Shown here in pieces: positions 16,963-26,523 of a stretch of DNA of 64,000 nucleotides (its first letter is position 1; each line of letters opens with the position of its first letter). The position numbers were made by a program, and so were the translations under genes. The notes beneath the pieces are model-generated. The model saw nothing but the letters and a program-made list of their open reading frames with translations. It was not told where the DNA came from and did not search any database. The stretch comes from Candidatus Halobonum tyrrellensis G22 (GTDB taxonomy: Archaea > Halobacteriota > Halobacteria > Halobacteriales > Haloferacaceae), in contig NZ_ASGZ01000008.1 in the NCBI RefSeq assembly GCF_000495475.1, positions 1-64,000 on the forward strand, written 5' to 3'.

Positions 16963-17720
16963 GTAGCCGCACCCCAAACCAGAACCTGCTGTCGATCGGT
17001 CTCGGCGAGCGCGACCAGTTGAACAAGGAGCTCGGTGGCGGCATCCCGCGCGGGAGCATCGTCCTCATGGAGGGCGACTACGGCGCGGGCAAGTCGGCGC
17101 TCTCCCAGCGGTTCTGCTACGGGCTCGTCGAGGAGGGCGCGACCGTCACGCTGCTGTCGACCGAACTCACCGTCTCGGGGTTCATCAACCAGATGCACTC
17201 ACTCGAGTACGACGTGACCCGCGCCCTGCTGAACGAGAAGCTGCTGTTCCTCTCGGCCGACTTCGACTCCGGGGGGGCGTTCTCCGACGGCAGCGGCGAC
17301 CGCAAGGAGCTGTTGAAGCGGCTGATGGAGGCGGAGGTGATGTGGAAATCGGACGTGGTCATCCTCGACACGTTCGACTCCATCCTCCGGAACGACCCCA
17401 CGTTCGAGGCGCTCGTCCGCAACAACGAGGAGCGGCAGGCGGCCCTGGAGATCATCTCGTTCTTCCGGAACATGATCTCACAGGGGAAAACGATCGTGTT
17501 GACGGTCGACCCCTCGGCGGTCGGCGACGAGGCGATCGGCCCGTTCCGGTCGATCGCGGACGTGTTCATGGAGCTCCAGATGGTCGAGGTGGGCAGCGAC
17601 GTCCGTCGGAACATCTCGGTGAAGCGCTTCGCCGGCATGGGCAGCCAGGTCGGCGACACGATCGGGTTCTCCGTCCGTTCGGGGACGGGCCTGGTCATCG
17701 AATCACGGAGCGTCGCGTAG
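16959..17720 (+). CDS. arlH: Archaellum ATP-binding regulator ArlH
   Basis: A 253-residue KaiC-like protein. Walker A GDYGAGKS is at residues 39-46 and the Walker B-like VVILDTFDS near residue 133. ArlH autophosphorylates and docks under ArlI/ArlJ in the cytoplasm, acting as a switch between assembly and rotation. The start is the ATG overlapping the arlG stop; a longer in-frame extension lies wholly inside arlG. A 59-base gap follows before arlI. Confidence 0.94.
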   Translation: MSSRTPNQNLLSIGLGERDQLNKELGGGIPRGSIVLMEGDYGAGKSALSQRFCYGLVEEGATVTLLSTELTVSGFINQMHSLEYDVTRALLNEKLLFLSADFDSGGAFSDGSGDRKELLKRLMEAEVMWKSDVVILDTFDSILRNDPTFEALVRNNEERQAALEIISFFRNMISQGKTIVLTVDPSAVGDEAIGPFRSIADVFMELQMVEVGSDVRRNISVKRFAGMGSQVGDTIGFSVRSGTGLVIESRSVA

Positions 17721-17779
17721 ATGATCGGAGCGGGCGCGCATTCGACGCGAGCGCGCCCGCGCGTGGCGAGTCGTGACAC

Positions 17780-19447
17780 ATGACTGACCAGGGGTCGTCG
17801 AAGGCGTCGAACGAACTCAAGCAGGCGGCGATGAAGCGGCCGCACCTACGCGAACACCTCCAGAAGTTCAAACAGATCACCGGGGAGTTCCCGCTGTTCG
17901 TCGACGAGATCGACGGCGAACACGAGGTGCGCCACCCGAACGTGCTCTACCCGGTCGGCGGGCCGCTGTTCTGTCACGTCTACGGCGACTTCGGACAGGA
18001 CACGAAGTACTACACGATCGAGCCGACGCTGTCGACGGCCGAAGAGCAGACGCTCGATACGATCAAGGGGAAACTGCTCAACAAGAGCGGTCACCGGCCA
18101 ACGCCCGACGGCGAGTCGGGGTACGACGACCTGATCGAGGAACTGCTCGAGGAGGTGACGGTGATCACGGAGGAGGGGTCGTCGCGCCGGTTCTCGAAGA
18201 TCCGGAACTTCGGGCGGATCGAGGTGTCCGCGCGGACGTACAACGACATCCGCTACCGGCTGAACCGCGACATCGTCGGGTTCGGCCCGCTCGAACCCGT
18301 GATGCGCGACCCCGAGAACGAGGACATCCACGTCATCGGTCCCTCGGAGTGTCACGTCGACCACGGCGTGTTCGGGATGTTGGAGACCACCGTCGACTTC
18401 GGCACCCTCCAGCAGTTCGACAGCTGGCTGCGCAACATGGGCGAGCGAATGGGCGACCCCGTCTCCGACTCGAACCCCATCATCGACTCGACGCTCCCCG
18501 ACGGGTCGCGTATCAACATCATCTACTCCGACGACGTGTCGATCAAGGGTCCCTCGCTCACCATCCGGCAGGGCGACGACACGCCGCTGTCGGTCAACCA
18601 GATCACCAACTGGGGGACGCTCAGTCCCGAACTGGCGGCGTACCTCTGGCTCTGTCTGGAGAACGAACAGACGGTGTTCGTCGTCGGGGAGACGGCGTCG
18701 GGGAAGACGACGACGCTCAACGCCATTCTCTCGTTCATCCCGCGCGACTCGAAGATATACACCGCGGAGGACACCGCGGAGGTCATCCCGCCGCACAACA
18801 CCTGGCAGCAACTGCTCACCCGGGAGGGCGACGGCGCCGACTCGAACAGCGTCGACATGTTCGACCTGGTCGCCGCCGCCCTGCGGTCGCGCCCCGACTA
18901 CATCATCGTCGGCGAGGTGCGCGGCGCGGAGGGGCGGATGGCGTTCCAGGCGGCCCAGACCGGCCACCCGGTGATGCTCACCTTCCACGCGTCGGACATC
19001 GTCTCGATGATCCAGCGGTTCACCTCCGAGCCGATCAACGTCCCCGAGACGTTCATGGACAACGCGGACGTCGCGCTGTTCCAGAACCGCGTCAAGCAGG
19101 GCGACAAGGTGCTCCGGCGGGTCACCTCGGTCCAGGAGATCGAGGGGTACTCCAAGGAGATGGACGGCGTCGTCACCCGACAGGTGTTCGACTGGGACCC
19201 CGTCGAAGACGAGATCGTCTTCCGGGGGATGAACAACTCGTACGTCCTCGAAGAGCAGATCGCCACCCTCCTGGGGTACGCCGACACGCGCGACATCTAC
19301 GACGACCTCGAGTTCCGCGCGGAACTCATCGAGCGGATGATCCAAGAGGGTGTGCTCGGCTACCACGAGGTGAACGACGCGATCAACGCGTTCCACCGGG
19401 ACGGCGCCGAGGGGCTCCCCTTCGACATGCACCGCTCGGGGAGGTGA
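17780..19447 (+). CDS. arlI: Archaellum motor ATPase ArlI
   Basis: A 555-residue type II/IV secretion-system superfamily ATPase that powers both filament assembly and rotation. Walker A GETASGKTTT is near residues 303-312, the Asp-box follows (YTAEDTAEV), Walker B is IIVGEVRG near residue 376, and the His-box is TGHPVMLTFHA. The N-terminal 240 or so residues form the mobile domain that contacts ArlH and ArlJ. Length is normal for halobacteria. It is followed by arlJ after four bases. Confidence 0.95.
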   Translation: MTDQGSSKASNELKQAAMKRPHLREHLQKFKQITGEFPLFVDEIDGEHEVRHPNVLYPVGGPLFCHVYGDFGQDTKYYTIEPTLSTAEEQTLDTIKGKLLNKSGHRPTPDGESGYDDLIEELLEEVTVITEEGSSRRFSKIRNFGRIEVSARTYNDIRYRLNRDIVGFGPLEPVMRDPENEDIHVIGPSECHVDHGVFGMLETTVDFGTLQQFDSWLRNMGERMGDPVSDSNPIIDSTLPDGSRINIIYSDDVSIKGPSLTIRQGDDTPLSVNQITNWGTLSPELAAYLWLCLENEQTVFVVGETASGKTTTLNAILSFIPRDSKIYTAEDTAEVIPPHNTWQQLLTREGDGADSNSVDMFDLVAAALRSRPDYIIVGEVRGAEGRMAFQAAQTGHPVMLTFHASDIVSMIQRFTSEPINVPETFMDNADVALFQNRVKQGDKVLRRVTSVQEIEGYSKEMDGVVTRQVFDWDPVEDEIVFRGMNNSYVLEEQIATLLGYADTRDIYDDLEFRAELIERMIQEGVLGYHEVNDAINAFHRDGAEGLPFDMHRSGR

Positions 19448-19451
19448 CGGG

Positions 19452-21203
19452 ATGAGCACCGACACCTCGGGCGGGAGTTCGGGGCTGTTCCCCGAGTCGC
19501 TACTCGAGTTCGCGGCGTCGCTGTCCGACTCGTACGACGCGCTCGAGATGTCGAAACGGAAGTACGTCGGCTACGTGCTCGTGCCGGCGTCCGGCTTCCT
19601 CCTGCTCACGCTCGCGGCGGCGGTCGCGCTCCCGTTTGACCTGTCGGTCCGGCTCCCCATCCCGCTGCTCGGCTTGCTCGCGTTCGGGACGGCCGTGATA
19701 TACCCGAAGATCTACCTCAACAGCCGGCAGGCGGCCATCGAGAACCAACTCCACCTCGTGATGACCCACCTGACGGTGCTTTCGACCACCAACATCGACC
19801 GGATGCAGGTGTTCCGCACGCTCGCGAGCGAGGAGGAGTACGGCGCCGCCGCGGAGGAACTCGGTCGGGTTGTCCACCTCGTCGACACGTGGAACCAGTC
19901 GCTCGACGACGCGCTCCGCCGCCGCGCGAAGGAGGTTCCCTCGGACGCGATGTCGGACTTCTTCGACCGCCTGGGCTACACCATCGGCGCGGGCCAGTCG
20001 CTCGACGACTTCCTGCTGTCGGAGCAGGACGCGGTGATCCAGAACTACATCACGGTGTACGAGGGCGCGCTGGCGAACCTGGAGGTGATGAAGGACCTCT
20101 ACATGTCGATGATCCTCTCGATGACGTTCGCGCTGGTGTTCGCCATCGTCCTCCCGATCCTCACGGGGAACGACCCGACGCTCACCGTCGCGGCGGTCAT
20201 CGTGATGTTCATGCTGGTCCAACTCGGCTTCTACGTCGTCATCCGCGCGATGGCGCCGTACGACCCGCTGTGGTTCCACTCCGAGCGGGGCGCCCCCTCC
20301 GACGCCCGCCTGTGGGGGAGCCTGATCGTCGGCGTCGCGCTCACGTTCGCGCTCATCGCCGTCGTCGGCGCCGGCCTGTTCGGCTACGGTCCCGGGCTTC
20401 CGGGACTGCTGTTCTTCCTCGACGACGTGCCGCTCCCGCTGTACCTCTGCGTGCCCGTCACGCCGCTCACCATCACGGGCGTCGTCCTCCGTATCGAAGA
20501 GCGCAACATCGTCGAACGCGACGGTGAGTTCCCGTCGTTCATCCGTGCGCTCGGCGCCGCCGAGAGCGCGAAGCAGTCGACGACCGGCGACGTGTTGATC
20601 ACGCTCCACCAGAAGGACTTCGGCGCGCTGTCGGCGGATATCACCCGTCTGTACCGCCGGCTCAACGTACGGATCGACCCCGGACAGGCGTGGTACACGT
20701 TCGCGACCGACACCCGGTCGTACCTCATCCAGAAGTTCTCCGACATGTACCTCGAAGGCCGGGCGATGGGCGGCCGGCCCAAGCAGTTGGGCGAACTCAT
20801 CTCGACCAACATGACGACGGTGATGCAGCTACGCGAGCAGCGACAGCAGGCGACGACGACGATGATCGGCCTGTTGTACGGGATCACCTCCGCGTCGGCG
20901 TTCGCGTTCTTCATCGGCCTGCAGGTCGTCCAGATCCTCGCCGACCTCTCCAACCAGTTCAACCTCACCGGCGCCGGCGGCATCGGCCAGATCATCTACG
21001 CGGGCGTCTACGACATCCCGCTGATCGAGTACCTCCTGTTGCTCGTCATCCTGTTCAACGCGCTGCTGTCGTCGGTGATGATCCGCACCATCGACGGCGG
21101 CAACAAGGCGAACGCCTACCTCCACTTCGTGTTGATGACGTGGCTCGGCTGTCTCGTCTCGATACTCACGAAGATACTCGTCAGCAACATCCTCTCGATC
21201 TGA
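19452..21203 (+). CDS. arlJ: Archaellum membrane platform protein ArlJ
   Basis: A 583-residue TadC/PilC-type platform protein with about nine hydrophobic segments in two blocks (about residues 35-80 and 215-330, then 450-580) that flank basic cytoplasmic loops where the ArlI ATPase docks. The conserved RAMGGRPKQLGELISTNM loop is present near residue 440. It is the last gene of the arl operon; a short hairpin follows its stop. Confidence 0.93.
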   Translation: MSTDTSGGSSGLFPESLLEFAASLSDSYDALEMSKRKYVGYVLVPASGFLLLTLAAAVALPFDLSVRLPIPLLGLLAFGTAVIYPKIYLNSRQAAIENQLHLVMTHLTVLSTTNIDRMQVFRTLASEEEYGAAAEELGRVVHLVDTWNQSLDDALRRRAKEVPSDAMSDFFDRLGYTIGAGQSLDDFLLSEQDAVIQNYITVYEGALANLEVMKDLYMSMILSMTFALVFAIVLPILTGNDPTLTVAAVIVMFMLVQLGFYVVIRAMAPYDPLWFHSERGAPSDARLWGSLIVGVALTFALIAVVGAGLFGYGPGLPGLLFFLDDVPLPLYLCVPVTPLTITGVVLRIEERNIVERDGEFPSFIRALGAAESAKQSTTGDVLITLHQKDFGALSADITRLYRRLNVRIDPGQAWYTFATDTRSYLIQKFSDMYLEGRAMGGRPKQLGELISTNMTTVMQLREQRQQATTTMIGLLYGITSASAFAFFIGLQVVQILADLSNQFNLTGAGGIGQIIYAGVYDIPLIEYLLLLVILFNALLSSVMIRTIDGGNKANAYLHFVLMTWLGCLVSILTKILVSNILSI

Positions 21204-21218
21204 GCGGGTGCGACCCGC
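21204..21218 (+). terminator. Short hairpin after the arl operon
   Basis: GCGGGT (21204-21209) and ACCCGC (21213-21218) pair around GCG directly after the arlJ stop. No U-tract follows; it may protect the 3' end or assist termination. The rest of the gap to the cstA stop (21219-21344) holds nothing recognisable. Confidence 0.35.
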
Positions 21219-21344
21219 GCGAACGGGGAGAGGGAACACGGACCGGTCGACGACCGCGTCGGGCCGGGCCGACGCGGGTCGACTCCGCCGCCGTGACGCG
21301 GCCGCCGACCGCCGCGAGCGTCCCGAGTCGGACGGCGCCCGGGG

Positions 21345-23207
21345 TCAGTCGTCGGTCCCGTCGGTGCCGCCGTCGGTGGTGATCCCGCCGCCGCTGCGCG
21401 AGCGGGCGTGCTGGATGTTCTCGTAGCCGATCCGGACGAGCGCGAGCGCGATGCCGATCAGCAGGAACGCGACGAGCACCTGGACGGCCGACGACAGCAT
21501 CGCGGCGAGCGTGGCGCCGCCCTCGCCCCAGCCGCCCTGGACGAACTTGACGTAGACGTTGTCGTGGAGCGCGACCCAGCCCAGCCCCAGCACGGTGATG
21601 AGCGTCATCACGGCCATCGGCACGCCCGTCGAGATCAGCTGTTTCGACTCGTCCCAGTTGGCGAGCCACACCGTCCCCGTGAGGAGCGCGAGCGCCGCGA
21701 GCAACTGGTTCGCGCCGCCGAACAGCTGCCACAGCGTGAGCCACGACCCCGAGGTGACGAGGACGTACGCGGGCACCGTCTGGATCGCGGCGTTGCCGTA
21801 GCGGTTGGCGGCGAACGCCTGCGTCGACGTCTCGGGCGTGCCGACGATCTCCTCCATCATGTAGCGGCCGAGCCGGACCGCGGTGTCGGTGGAGGTCAAC
21901 AGGAAGCTCACCAGCACCAGCGCCATGAACGGCGCGCCGTACCGCGCGGGGATGCCGAAGCTCGTGAGGATGATCCCCCCGCCGGTCGCGAAGTTGGGGA
22001 GCGCGACGCCGATCCCGCCGGCGGGGTCGAGACTCGCCGCCGAGACGGCGAGCGTACACAGCGCGACGATCGCGAGCAGCCCCTCGCCGAGCATGCCGCC
22101 GTAGCCGATGGCGCGCGCGTCCGTCTCGCGGTTCAGCTGTTTTGCGGTCGTCCCCGACGAGACGAGCGAGTGAAAGCCCGAGATGGTGCCACAGGCGATG
22201 GTGATGAACAGAAGCGGGAACAGCGGCGACACCCCGGTGACGCCCCAGAAGCCGTTGAACGCCGACAGGTGCGTGGTCAGCTCCGTCGTCGGCGTCGGGG
22301 TGACGCCGAGCCACATCCCGCCGACGGTGCCGACGATGATCGCCAGCAGCGTGCCGCCGACGCCCGCGTACAGCAGGAACGACGAGAGGTAGTCGCGCGG
22401 CTGGAGCAGCATCCACACCGGCAGCGCCGACGCGAGCGCGCCGTACACCATGATGATCGGCACCCACGCGGCGGTGTTCGCGCCGAGACTCGACGCGCCG
22501 GGGAGCCACCCGCCGCCCGAGAACAGCACGATGGTGCCCGCGGGGTACGACGCGTCCGCGGCCGCGGGGAACAGCGCGAGCGGGTACCAGATACCGACGA
22601 ACACCGTCACGAACACCGCGGTGACGAACGCGACGGTCCCGGGGATGAACGGCAGGTCGAGTTGGTAGAGGTAGATACCGAACAGGAACGCCAGCGCGAT
22701 GTAGAGGAAGCTCGTCGTCGCCGCCTGCGGGAACGCGTCGAACACGATGGCGACCACCAGCGCGAACACCGCCACCACGAGGATGATGGTGAGGAACGCG
22801 AACCACAGCAGCATGTTCTTCCCCCGGTCGCCGACGTACTCGCCGATGATGTAGCCGATCGACTTCCCCTCGTGCCGCAGGCTCGACGACAGCGAGACGA
22901 AGTCGTGGACCGCGCCCATCAGCGGGTTGCCGATCGCGATCCACAGCAGCGCGGGCACCCACCCCCACACGACACCGGCGGTGATCGGACCCACGATCGG
23001 CGCGCCGCCCGCGATGCTGGAGTAGTGGTGTCCGAGCAGCACGGGTTTCTTCGCCGGGACGTACTCCTGGCCGTCCTCGTACTTGTGGGCGGGCGTCTCG
23101 GCCGACTCGTCGAGTTCGACGAACCGGGCGAGATACCGCGAGTAGCTCAGATACCCCACCGTGAACAGTACCAGCACCGCCAACACGAGCCACATGATTG
23201 CCACCAT
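21345..23207 (-). CDS. cstA: Carbon starvation protein A family transporter
   Basis: A 620-residue CstA-family membrane protein with roughly 16-18 hydrophobic segments. Family landmarks are HHYSSIAGGAPIVGPITA near residue 60 and GAVHDFVSLSSSLRHEGKSI near residue 100. Bacterial CstA/BtsT import pyruvate or peptides during starvation; the haloarchaeal substrate is unproven. The ATG at 23207 is preferred to a GTG at 23222: the strong TATA box TTTTATAT (23241-23248) predicts a transcript start near 23217, downstream of the GTG. Confidence 0.9.
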   Translation of the reverse strand: MVAIMWLVLAVLVLFTVGYLSYSRYLARFVELDESAETPAHKYEDGQEYVPAKKPVLLGHHYSSIAGGAPIVGPITAGVVWGWVPALLWIAIGNPLMGAVHDFVSLSSSLRHEGKSIGYIIGEYVGDRGKNMLLWFAFLTIILVVAVFALVVAIVFDAFPQAATTSFLYIALAFLFGIYLYQLDLPFIPGTVAFVTAVFVTVFVGIWYPLALFPAAADASYPAGTIVLFSGGGWLPGASSLGANTAAWVPIIMVYGALASALPVWMLLQPRDYLSSFLLYAGVGGTLLAIIVGTVGGMWLGVTPTPTTELTTHLSAFNGFWGVTGVSPLFPLLFITIACGTISGFHSLVSSGTTAKQLNRETDARAIGYGGMLGEGLLAIVALCTLAVSAASLDPAGGIGVALPNFATGGGIILTSFGIPARYGAPFMALVLVSFLLTSTDTAVRLGRYMMEEIVGTPETSTQAFAANRYGNAAIQTVPAYVLVTSGSWLTLWQLFGGANQLLAALALLTGTVWLANWDESKQLISTGVPMAVMTLITVLGLGWVALHDNVYVKFVQGGWGEGGATLAAMLSSAVQVLVAFLLIGIALALVRIGYENIQHARSRSGGGITTDGGTDGTDD

Positions 23208-23240
23208 TACTATCGGCCTCACGGCCGGCTGGGGTAGTAG

Positions 23241-23248
23241 ATATAAAA
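23241..23248 (-). promoter_or_regulatory. Strong TATA box of cstA
   Basis: TTTTATAT on the minus strand, with the palindrome CGTTAACG just upstream (23250-23257). It is one of the most AT-rich promoters in the window and gives a leader of about 10 bases. It suggests high or regulated expression. Confidence 0.6.
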
Positions 23249-23394
23249 ACGTTAACGATTCTGGGCGGTTGTTCGGGCGTGATTCGCCGTTTCCCGGGTA
23301 GTAGCTCGCCGCACGCGAGACGATCTGCTTCCTTTTCGAAAACGAATTACCGAACGAATAAGCCGAGTTGCGAACTCGCGCGTCGCGCGCGGTC

Positions 23395-24357
23395 TCACGC
23401 CGGCCGGCCGACGCCGACGTCGAGTTCGGCCGCGACGTCGTCGAGCAGGTCGCCCTTCACCTCCTCGACCCGGGTCTCGACCGACGCGACCACCGGCTGG
23501 TCGAACCCCTCGCGGAGTTCGCGGAGGCGGTCGCGCTCGGTGTCGACGCGCGCGCGGAGGTAGCGCGCGCCCCGGCCCTCCTCGTGGGGTTCGGGTTCGG
23601 GCGTGAGGCGGTTGACCGCCAGCCCCCGGACCGAGAGCCCGCGGTCGGCCAGCCCCTCGACCGCCCGGCGCGTCTCGCGGAGCGACAGTTCGTCGGGGGT
23701 GACGACGAGGAAGAACGCCGCCTCCTCGCGGAGCGTCTCGCCGGCGTACTCGAAGAACGCCTTCCGCTCGCGCAGGCGGGCGAGGATCGGGTCGCCGTCC
23801 ATCACCCGGCGGGGTTCGTTGTTGCCGACGGCCGCCTTCTCGTAGAGGTCGATCGCCCGTTCGCGCTTGCGCGTCAACCGGTCGATCCAGCCTTCGAGGA
23901 ACTCCGGGAGGCCCAGGAGGCGCAGGGTGCCGCCGGTGGGTGCGGTGTCGAACACCACGCGGTCGAACCCGTCGGCGCTCTGCATCACGTCGACGAACCG
24001 GTCGAACAGCGCGGCCTCGTACGCGCCGGGGGTCTGGTGGGCCATCTCGATCTGACGGTCTATCTCGTTGACCATCGCGGCGCTCACCTGGTCGCCGAGC
24101 GCGCGCTTCGTCTCCATCAGGTGGTGTTCGACCTCCTCGTCGGGGTCTATCTCCATCGCCCACAGGCGGTCGCGCCCCTCGATTGCCGCGGGGTCGTCGC
24201 CGAACTGCTGGTCGAACACGTCGGAGGTGGAGTGGGCGGGGTCCGTCGAGACGACGAGCGTGTCCAGCCCCGCGGCGGCGCTCTTGACGCCGTACGCCGA
24301 CGCCATCGTGGTCTTGCCCACGCCGCCCTTGCCGCCGAAGAAGACGAACTTCTCCAT
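23395..24357 (-). CDS. ArsA/Get3-family ATPase without cysteines
   Basis: A 320-residue SIMIBI-class ATPase. The deviant Walker A GGKGGVGKTT is at residues 8-17, switch I is DPAHSTSD, switch II is DTAPTGGTLRLLGLP near residue 137, and an NRLTPE A-loop-like motif lies near 255. Single-domain length fits Get3/TRC40, which delivers tail-anchored membrane proteins. It contains no cysteine at all, so it has neither the arsenite site of ArsA nor the zinc CxxC of eukaryotic Get3. It lies 20 bases after a small gene on the same strand, forming an apparent two-gene operon. Confidence 0.87.
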   Translation of the reverse strand: MEKFVFFGGKGGVGKTTMASAYGVKSAAAGLDTLVVSTDPAHSTSDVFDQQFGDDPAAIEGRDRLWAMEIDPDEEVEHHLMETKRALGDQVSAAMVNEIDRQIEMAHQTPGAYEAALFDRFVDVMQSADGFDRVVFDTAPTGGTLRLLGLPEFLEGWIDRLTRKRERAIDLYEKAAVGNNEPRRVMDGDPILARLRERKAFFEYAGETLREEAAFFLVVTPDELSLRETRRAVEGLADRGLSVRGLAVNRLTPEPEPHEEGRGARYLRARVDTERDRLRELREGFDQPVVASVETRVEEVKGDLLDDVAAELDVGVGRPA

Positions 24358-24377
24358 CGGCGTCCGGTCGGTGTCGC

Positions 24378-24791
24378 TCAAAAGTGGTACTGCTGGCCCT
24401 TGCGTTCGAGCAGCGACCCGCGGTCCCACATCCGCCGCTCCCAGGCGTCCAACTCCTCGTCGAGGTACGGCAGGAGTTCGGCGGTGTAGTACGAGACGGG
24501 CGAGGGGACCCCGAAGGCGTCGGGGAAACACGCCAGCATGAACGTGTCCTCGACGTCTTCGGCCTCCTTCTCGATCTTCTCGTACGCCGGGTGGGTCACC
24601 AGCCCGTGGTACAGCCCCGCGGCCCACTCGCGGAGGGCCGCGAGCAGGCGGTCGATCCGCTCCGCGAGCGGCGACTCCCCGTCGTCGGACCCGCCGGACC
24701 CGCGCGGCCCGTCCGTCCCGTCGGACGCGCTGTCGGTCGCGGCCGGCTTCCCAGCCCCGGCACCGCCGGTCTCCCGAGCGTCCTCGCCCAT
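24378..24791 (-). CDS. Small haloarchaeal protein upstream of the ArsA-like gene
   Basis: A 137-residue protein. The first 45 residues are a Gly/Asp-rich tail. The rest is helical and aromatic (AALREWAAGLYHGLVTHPAYEK, SYYTAELLPYLDEELDAWERRMWDR). No motif is known to me. A GTTTATCC box near 24818-24825 on the minus strand gives a leaderless start and probably drives both this gene and the ATPase, so the two may act together. Confidence 0.7.
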   Translation of the reverse strand: MGEDARETGGAGAGKPAATDSASDGTDGPRGSGGSDDGESPLAERIDRLLAALREWAAGLYHGLVTHPAYEKIEKEAEDVEDTFMLACFPDAFGVPSPVSYYTAELLPYLDEELDAWERRMWDRGSLLERKGQQYHF

Positions 24792-24917
24792 ATCGTCGTG
24801 TGTGTGCCGCTGTCGCGGATAAACGTGTCGTCGCGCTCGGTCGCCCCGCTGGCGCCCCGACGCCCCGACGCCCGCCGAGCGGCCGGGCTAAGTAGCTCGG
24901 ACCGCTACCCGCACGGC

Positions 24918-26246
24918 ATGACCCCCGGACGCGGCCTCGGCGGCGGTCCCGGCTCCGACCCCGACTCCCGCGCCGACACCGGCCGCGCGCGTGGCGGCGA
25001 CCGCATCCCCGTGACGGTGCTGTCGGGCGGACTCGGCGCCGGCAAGACCACGCTCGTCAACCACCTGCTCGCGAACGCGGGCGACCGCGATATTGCGGTG
25101 CTCGTCAACGACGTGGGCGCGGTCAACGTCGACTTCGACCTGGTCTCCAGTTCGGACCTCCCGGCGGTCGGCGTCGCGGAACTGTCGAACGGCTGTATCT
25201 GCTGTGAACTCCGCGACGACCTCGAACGCGCGGTCGTCCAACTCGCCGACGGGAGGGCGTTCGACCGCCTCGTCGTCGAGCCGTCGGGGATCAGCGACCC
25301 CGCGCCCGTCGTGCGGCAGTTCGCGGCCGGTCCCGCGGCGGCGCGCTACCGCGTGGAGGCGGTCGTGACGGTGCTCGACACGCCGCGCTTCCTCGACGCG
25401 GTCGGCGGCGAGGGGGGCGCGCCCGAACCCCGACGCTCGGCGGACGCCGACGCCGACGGCGTCGACCGCCCGCTGTCGGACCTGCTGGTCTCGCAGGTGG
25501 AGACCGCGGACGTGGTCCTGTGTAACAAAGCGGACCTCTGTTCGGCCGACGACCTCGCGGAGGCGGAGGCGCTCGTCGGCGCACTCGCCCCGCGTGCGGA
25601 CCGCCTCCGGACGGAACACGCCGCCGCGCCGGTCGACCGCCTCCTCGGCGTCGACCCGTGCGGAGCGGAGGGCGACCGCTCGGCGCCGGGGCACGACGCA
25701 CGCGTCCACGACCGCGTGTACGACGACCCGGCGGGCGCAGACGAGCACTCGGCGGATGCGCACGTCCACCCCGAGGAGGCGTACGGCGTCACCTCGTTCG
25801 TCTACCGCGCGCGCCGGCCGTTCGACCCCGGCCGGTTCGCGGCGTTCGCGCGCGACCTGCCCGACTCGGTGGTCCGCTCGAAGGGGGTGTGTCACGTCGC
25901 CCGCGCGGGCGCGAAACTCCGATACAGCCAGGCCGGCCCCTCGGTTCGGGTGGAGTCGGCCGGCCCGTGGGTCGCCGACCGCCCCGCGGCGGACCGCGAC
26001 CTCTACCGGGCGAACCGCGGCGACGCCGACTGGGACGACGCGTGGGGCGACCGCCGCACGGAACTCGTCTTCGTCGGCGTCGGCGCCGACGAGGCGGCGC
26101 TCCGGGCGGCGCTCGACGACTGTCTCGCCCGCGAGGACGAACTCGTGAGCGCCGGTGCGGACGGGGGCGAACTCGACGGCGCCGACGGGTCGGCCGACCC
26201 GTTCCCCACCGCGGCGGGCGAGGTGGCGACGCTCCGCGAGCCGTGA
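24918..26246 (+). CDS. CobW/COG0523-family G3E GTPase
   Basis: A 442-residue metallochaperone-type GTPase. P-loop GGLGAGKTT is near residue 40, the metal-binding GCICCEL near residue 98, VEPSGISDP (switch) near 122 and NKAD near 200. The C-terminal CobW_C domain ends the protein. An acidic and His-containing insert (about residues 255-290: HDARVHDR, DEHSADAHVHPEE) is a possible extra metal-binding loop. Relatives insert Zn, Co or Fe into target proteins; the metal is not determined. Confidence 0.9.
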   Translation: MTPGRGLGGGPGSDPDSRADTGRARGGDRIPVTVLSGGLGAGKTTLVNHLLANAGDRDIAVLVNDVGAVNVDFDLVSSSDLPAVGVAELSNGCICCELRDDLERAVVQLADGRAFDRLVVEPSGISDPAPVVRQFAAGPAAARYRVEAVVTVLDTPRFLDAVGGEGGAPEPRRSADADADGVDRPLSDLLVSQVETADVVLCNKADLCSADDLAEAEALVGALAPRADRLRTEHAAAPVDRLLGVDPCGAEGDRSAPGHDARVHDRVYDDPAGADEHSADAHVHPEEAYGVTSFVYRARRPFDPGRFAAFARDLPDSVVRSKGVCHVARAGAKLRYSQAGPSVRVESAGPWVADRPAADRDLYRANRGDADWDDAWGDRRTELVFVGVGADEAALRAALDDCLAREDELVSAGADGGELDGADGSADPFPTAAGEVATLREP

Positions 26247-26285
26247 CCGGCGGAACCAAGTGCTCGCTCGCCGTCTCGACGCCCG

Positions 26286-26501
26286 ATGGCCGACGACTCC
26301 GCGGGGTCGGAGGGGTTCGACGCCGCCGACTCCGACGGCGACCCGCGCGTGCTGTTCGCGATGAACGTCGTCCTCTCGTCGGCGTTCGCCGCCGTCGTCG
26401 TCTGGGGGCTGTCGTTCCTCGGTATCGCGGCGTTCTCGTTCGTCAACGTCGCCACGCTCGCGGCCCTGCTGGTCGCGGCGACGTACCTCGTGACGCGGTG
26501 A
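26286..26501 (+). CDS. Small two-helix membrane protein
   Basis: A 71-residue protein: an acidic N-terminal tail of 25 residues, then two hydrophobic segments (FAMNVVLSSAFAAVVVWGL and AAFSFVNVATLAALLVAATYLV). The function is unknown. It starts 39 bases after the CobW gene and may be co-transcribed with it. Confidence 0.65.
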   Translation: MADDSAGSEGFDAADSDGDPRVLFAMNVVLSSAFAAVVVWGLSFLGIAAFSFVNVATLAALLVAATYLVTR

Positions 26502-26523
26502 CCCGGACCCGACGCGCGGCGCG

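Noticed and set aside
21408-23237. 609-codon frame antisense to cstA
   Set aside because: Same GC-driven effect; the translation is a low-complexity Arg/Asp/Glu mixture, whereas cstA shows membrane helices and family landmarks.
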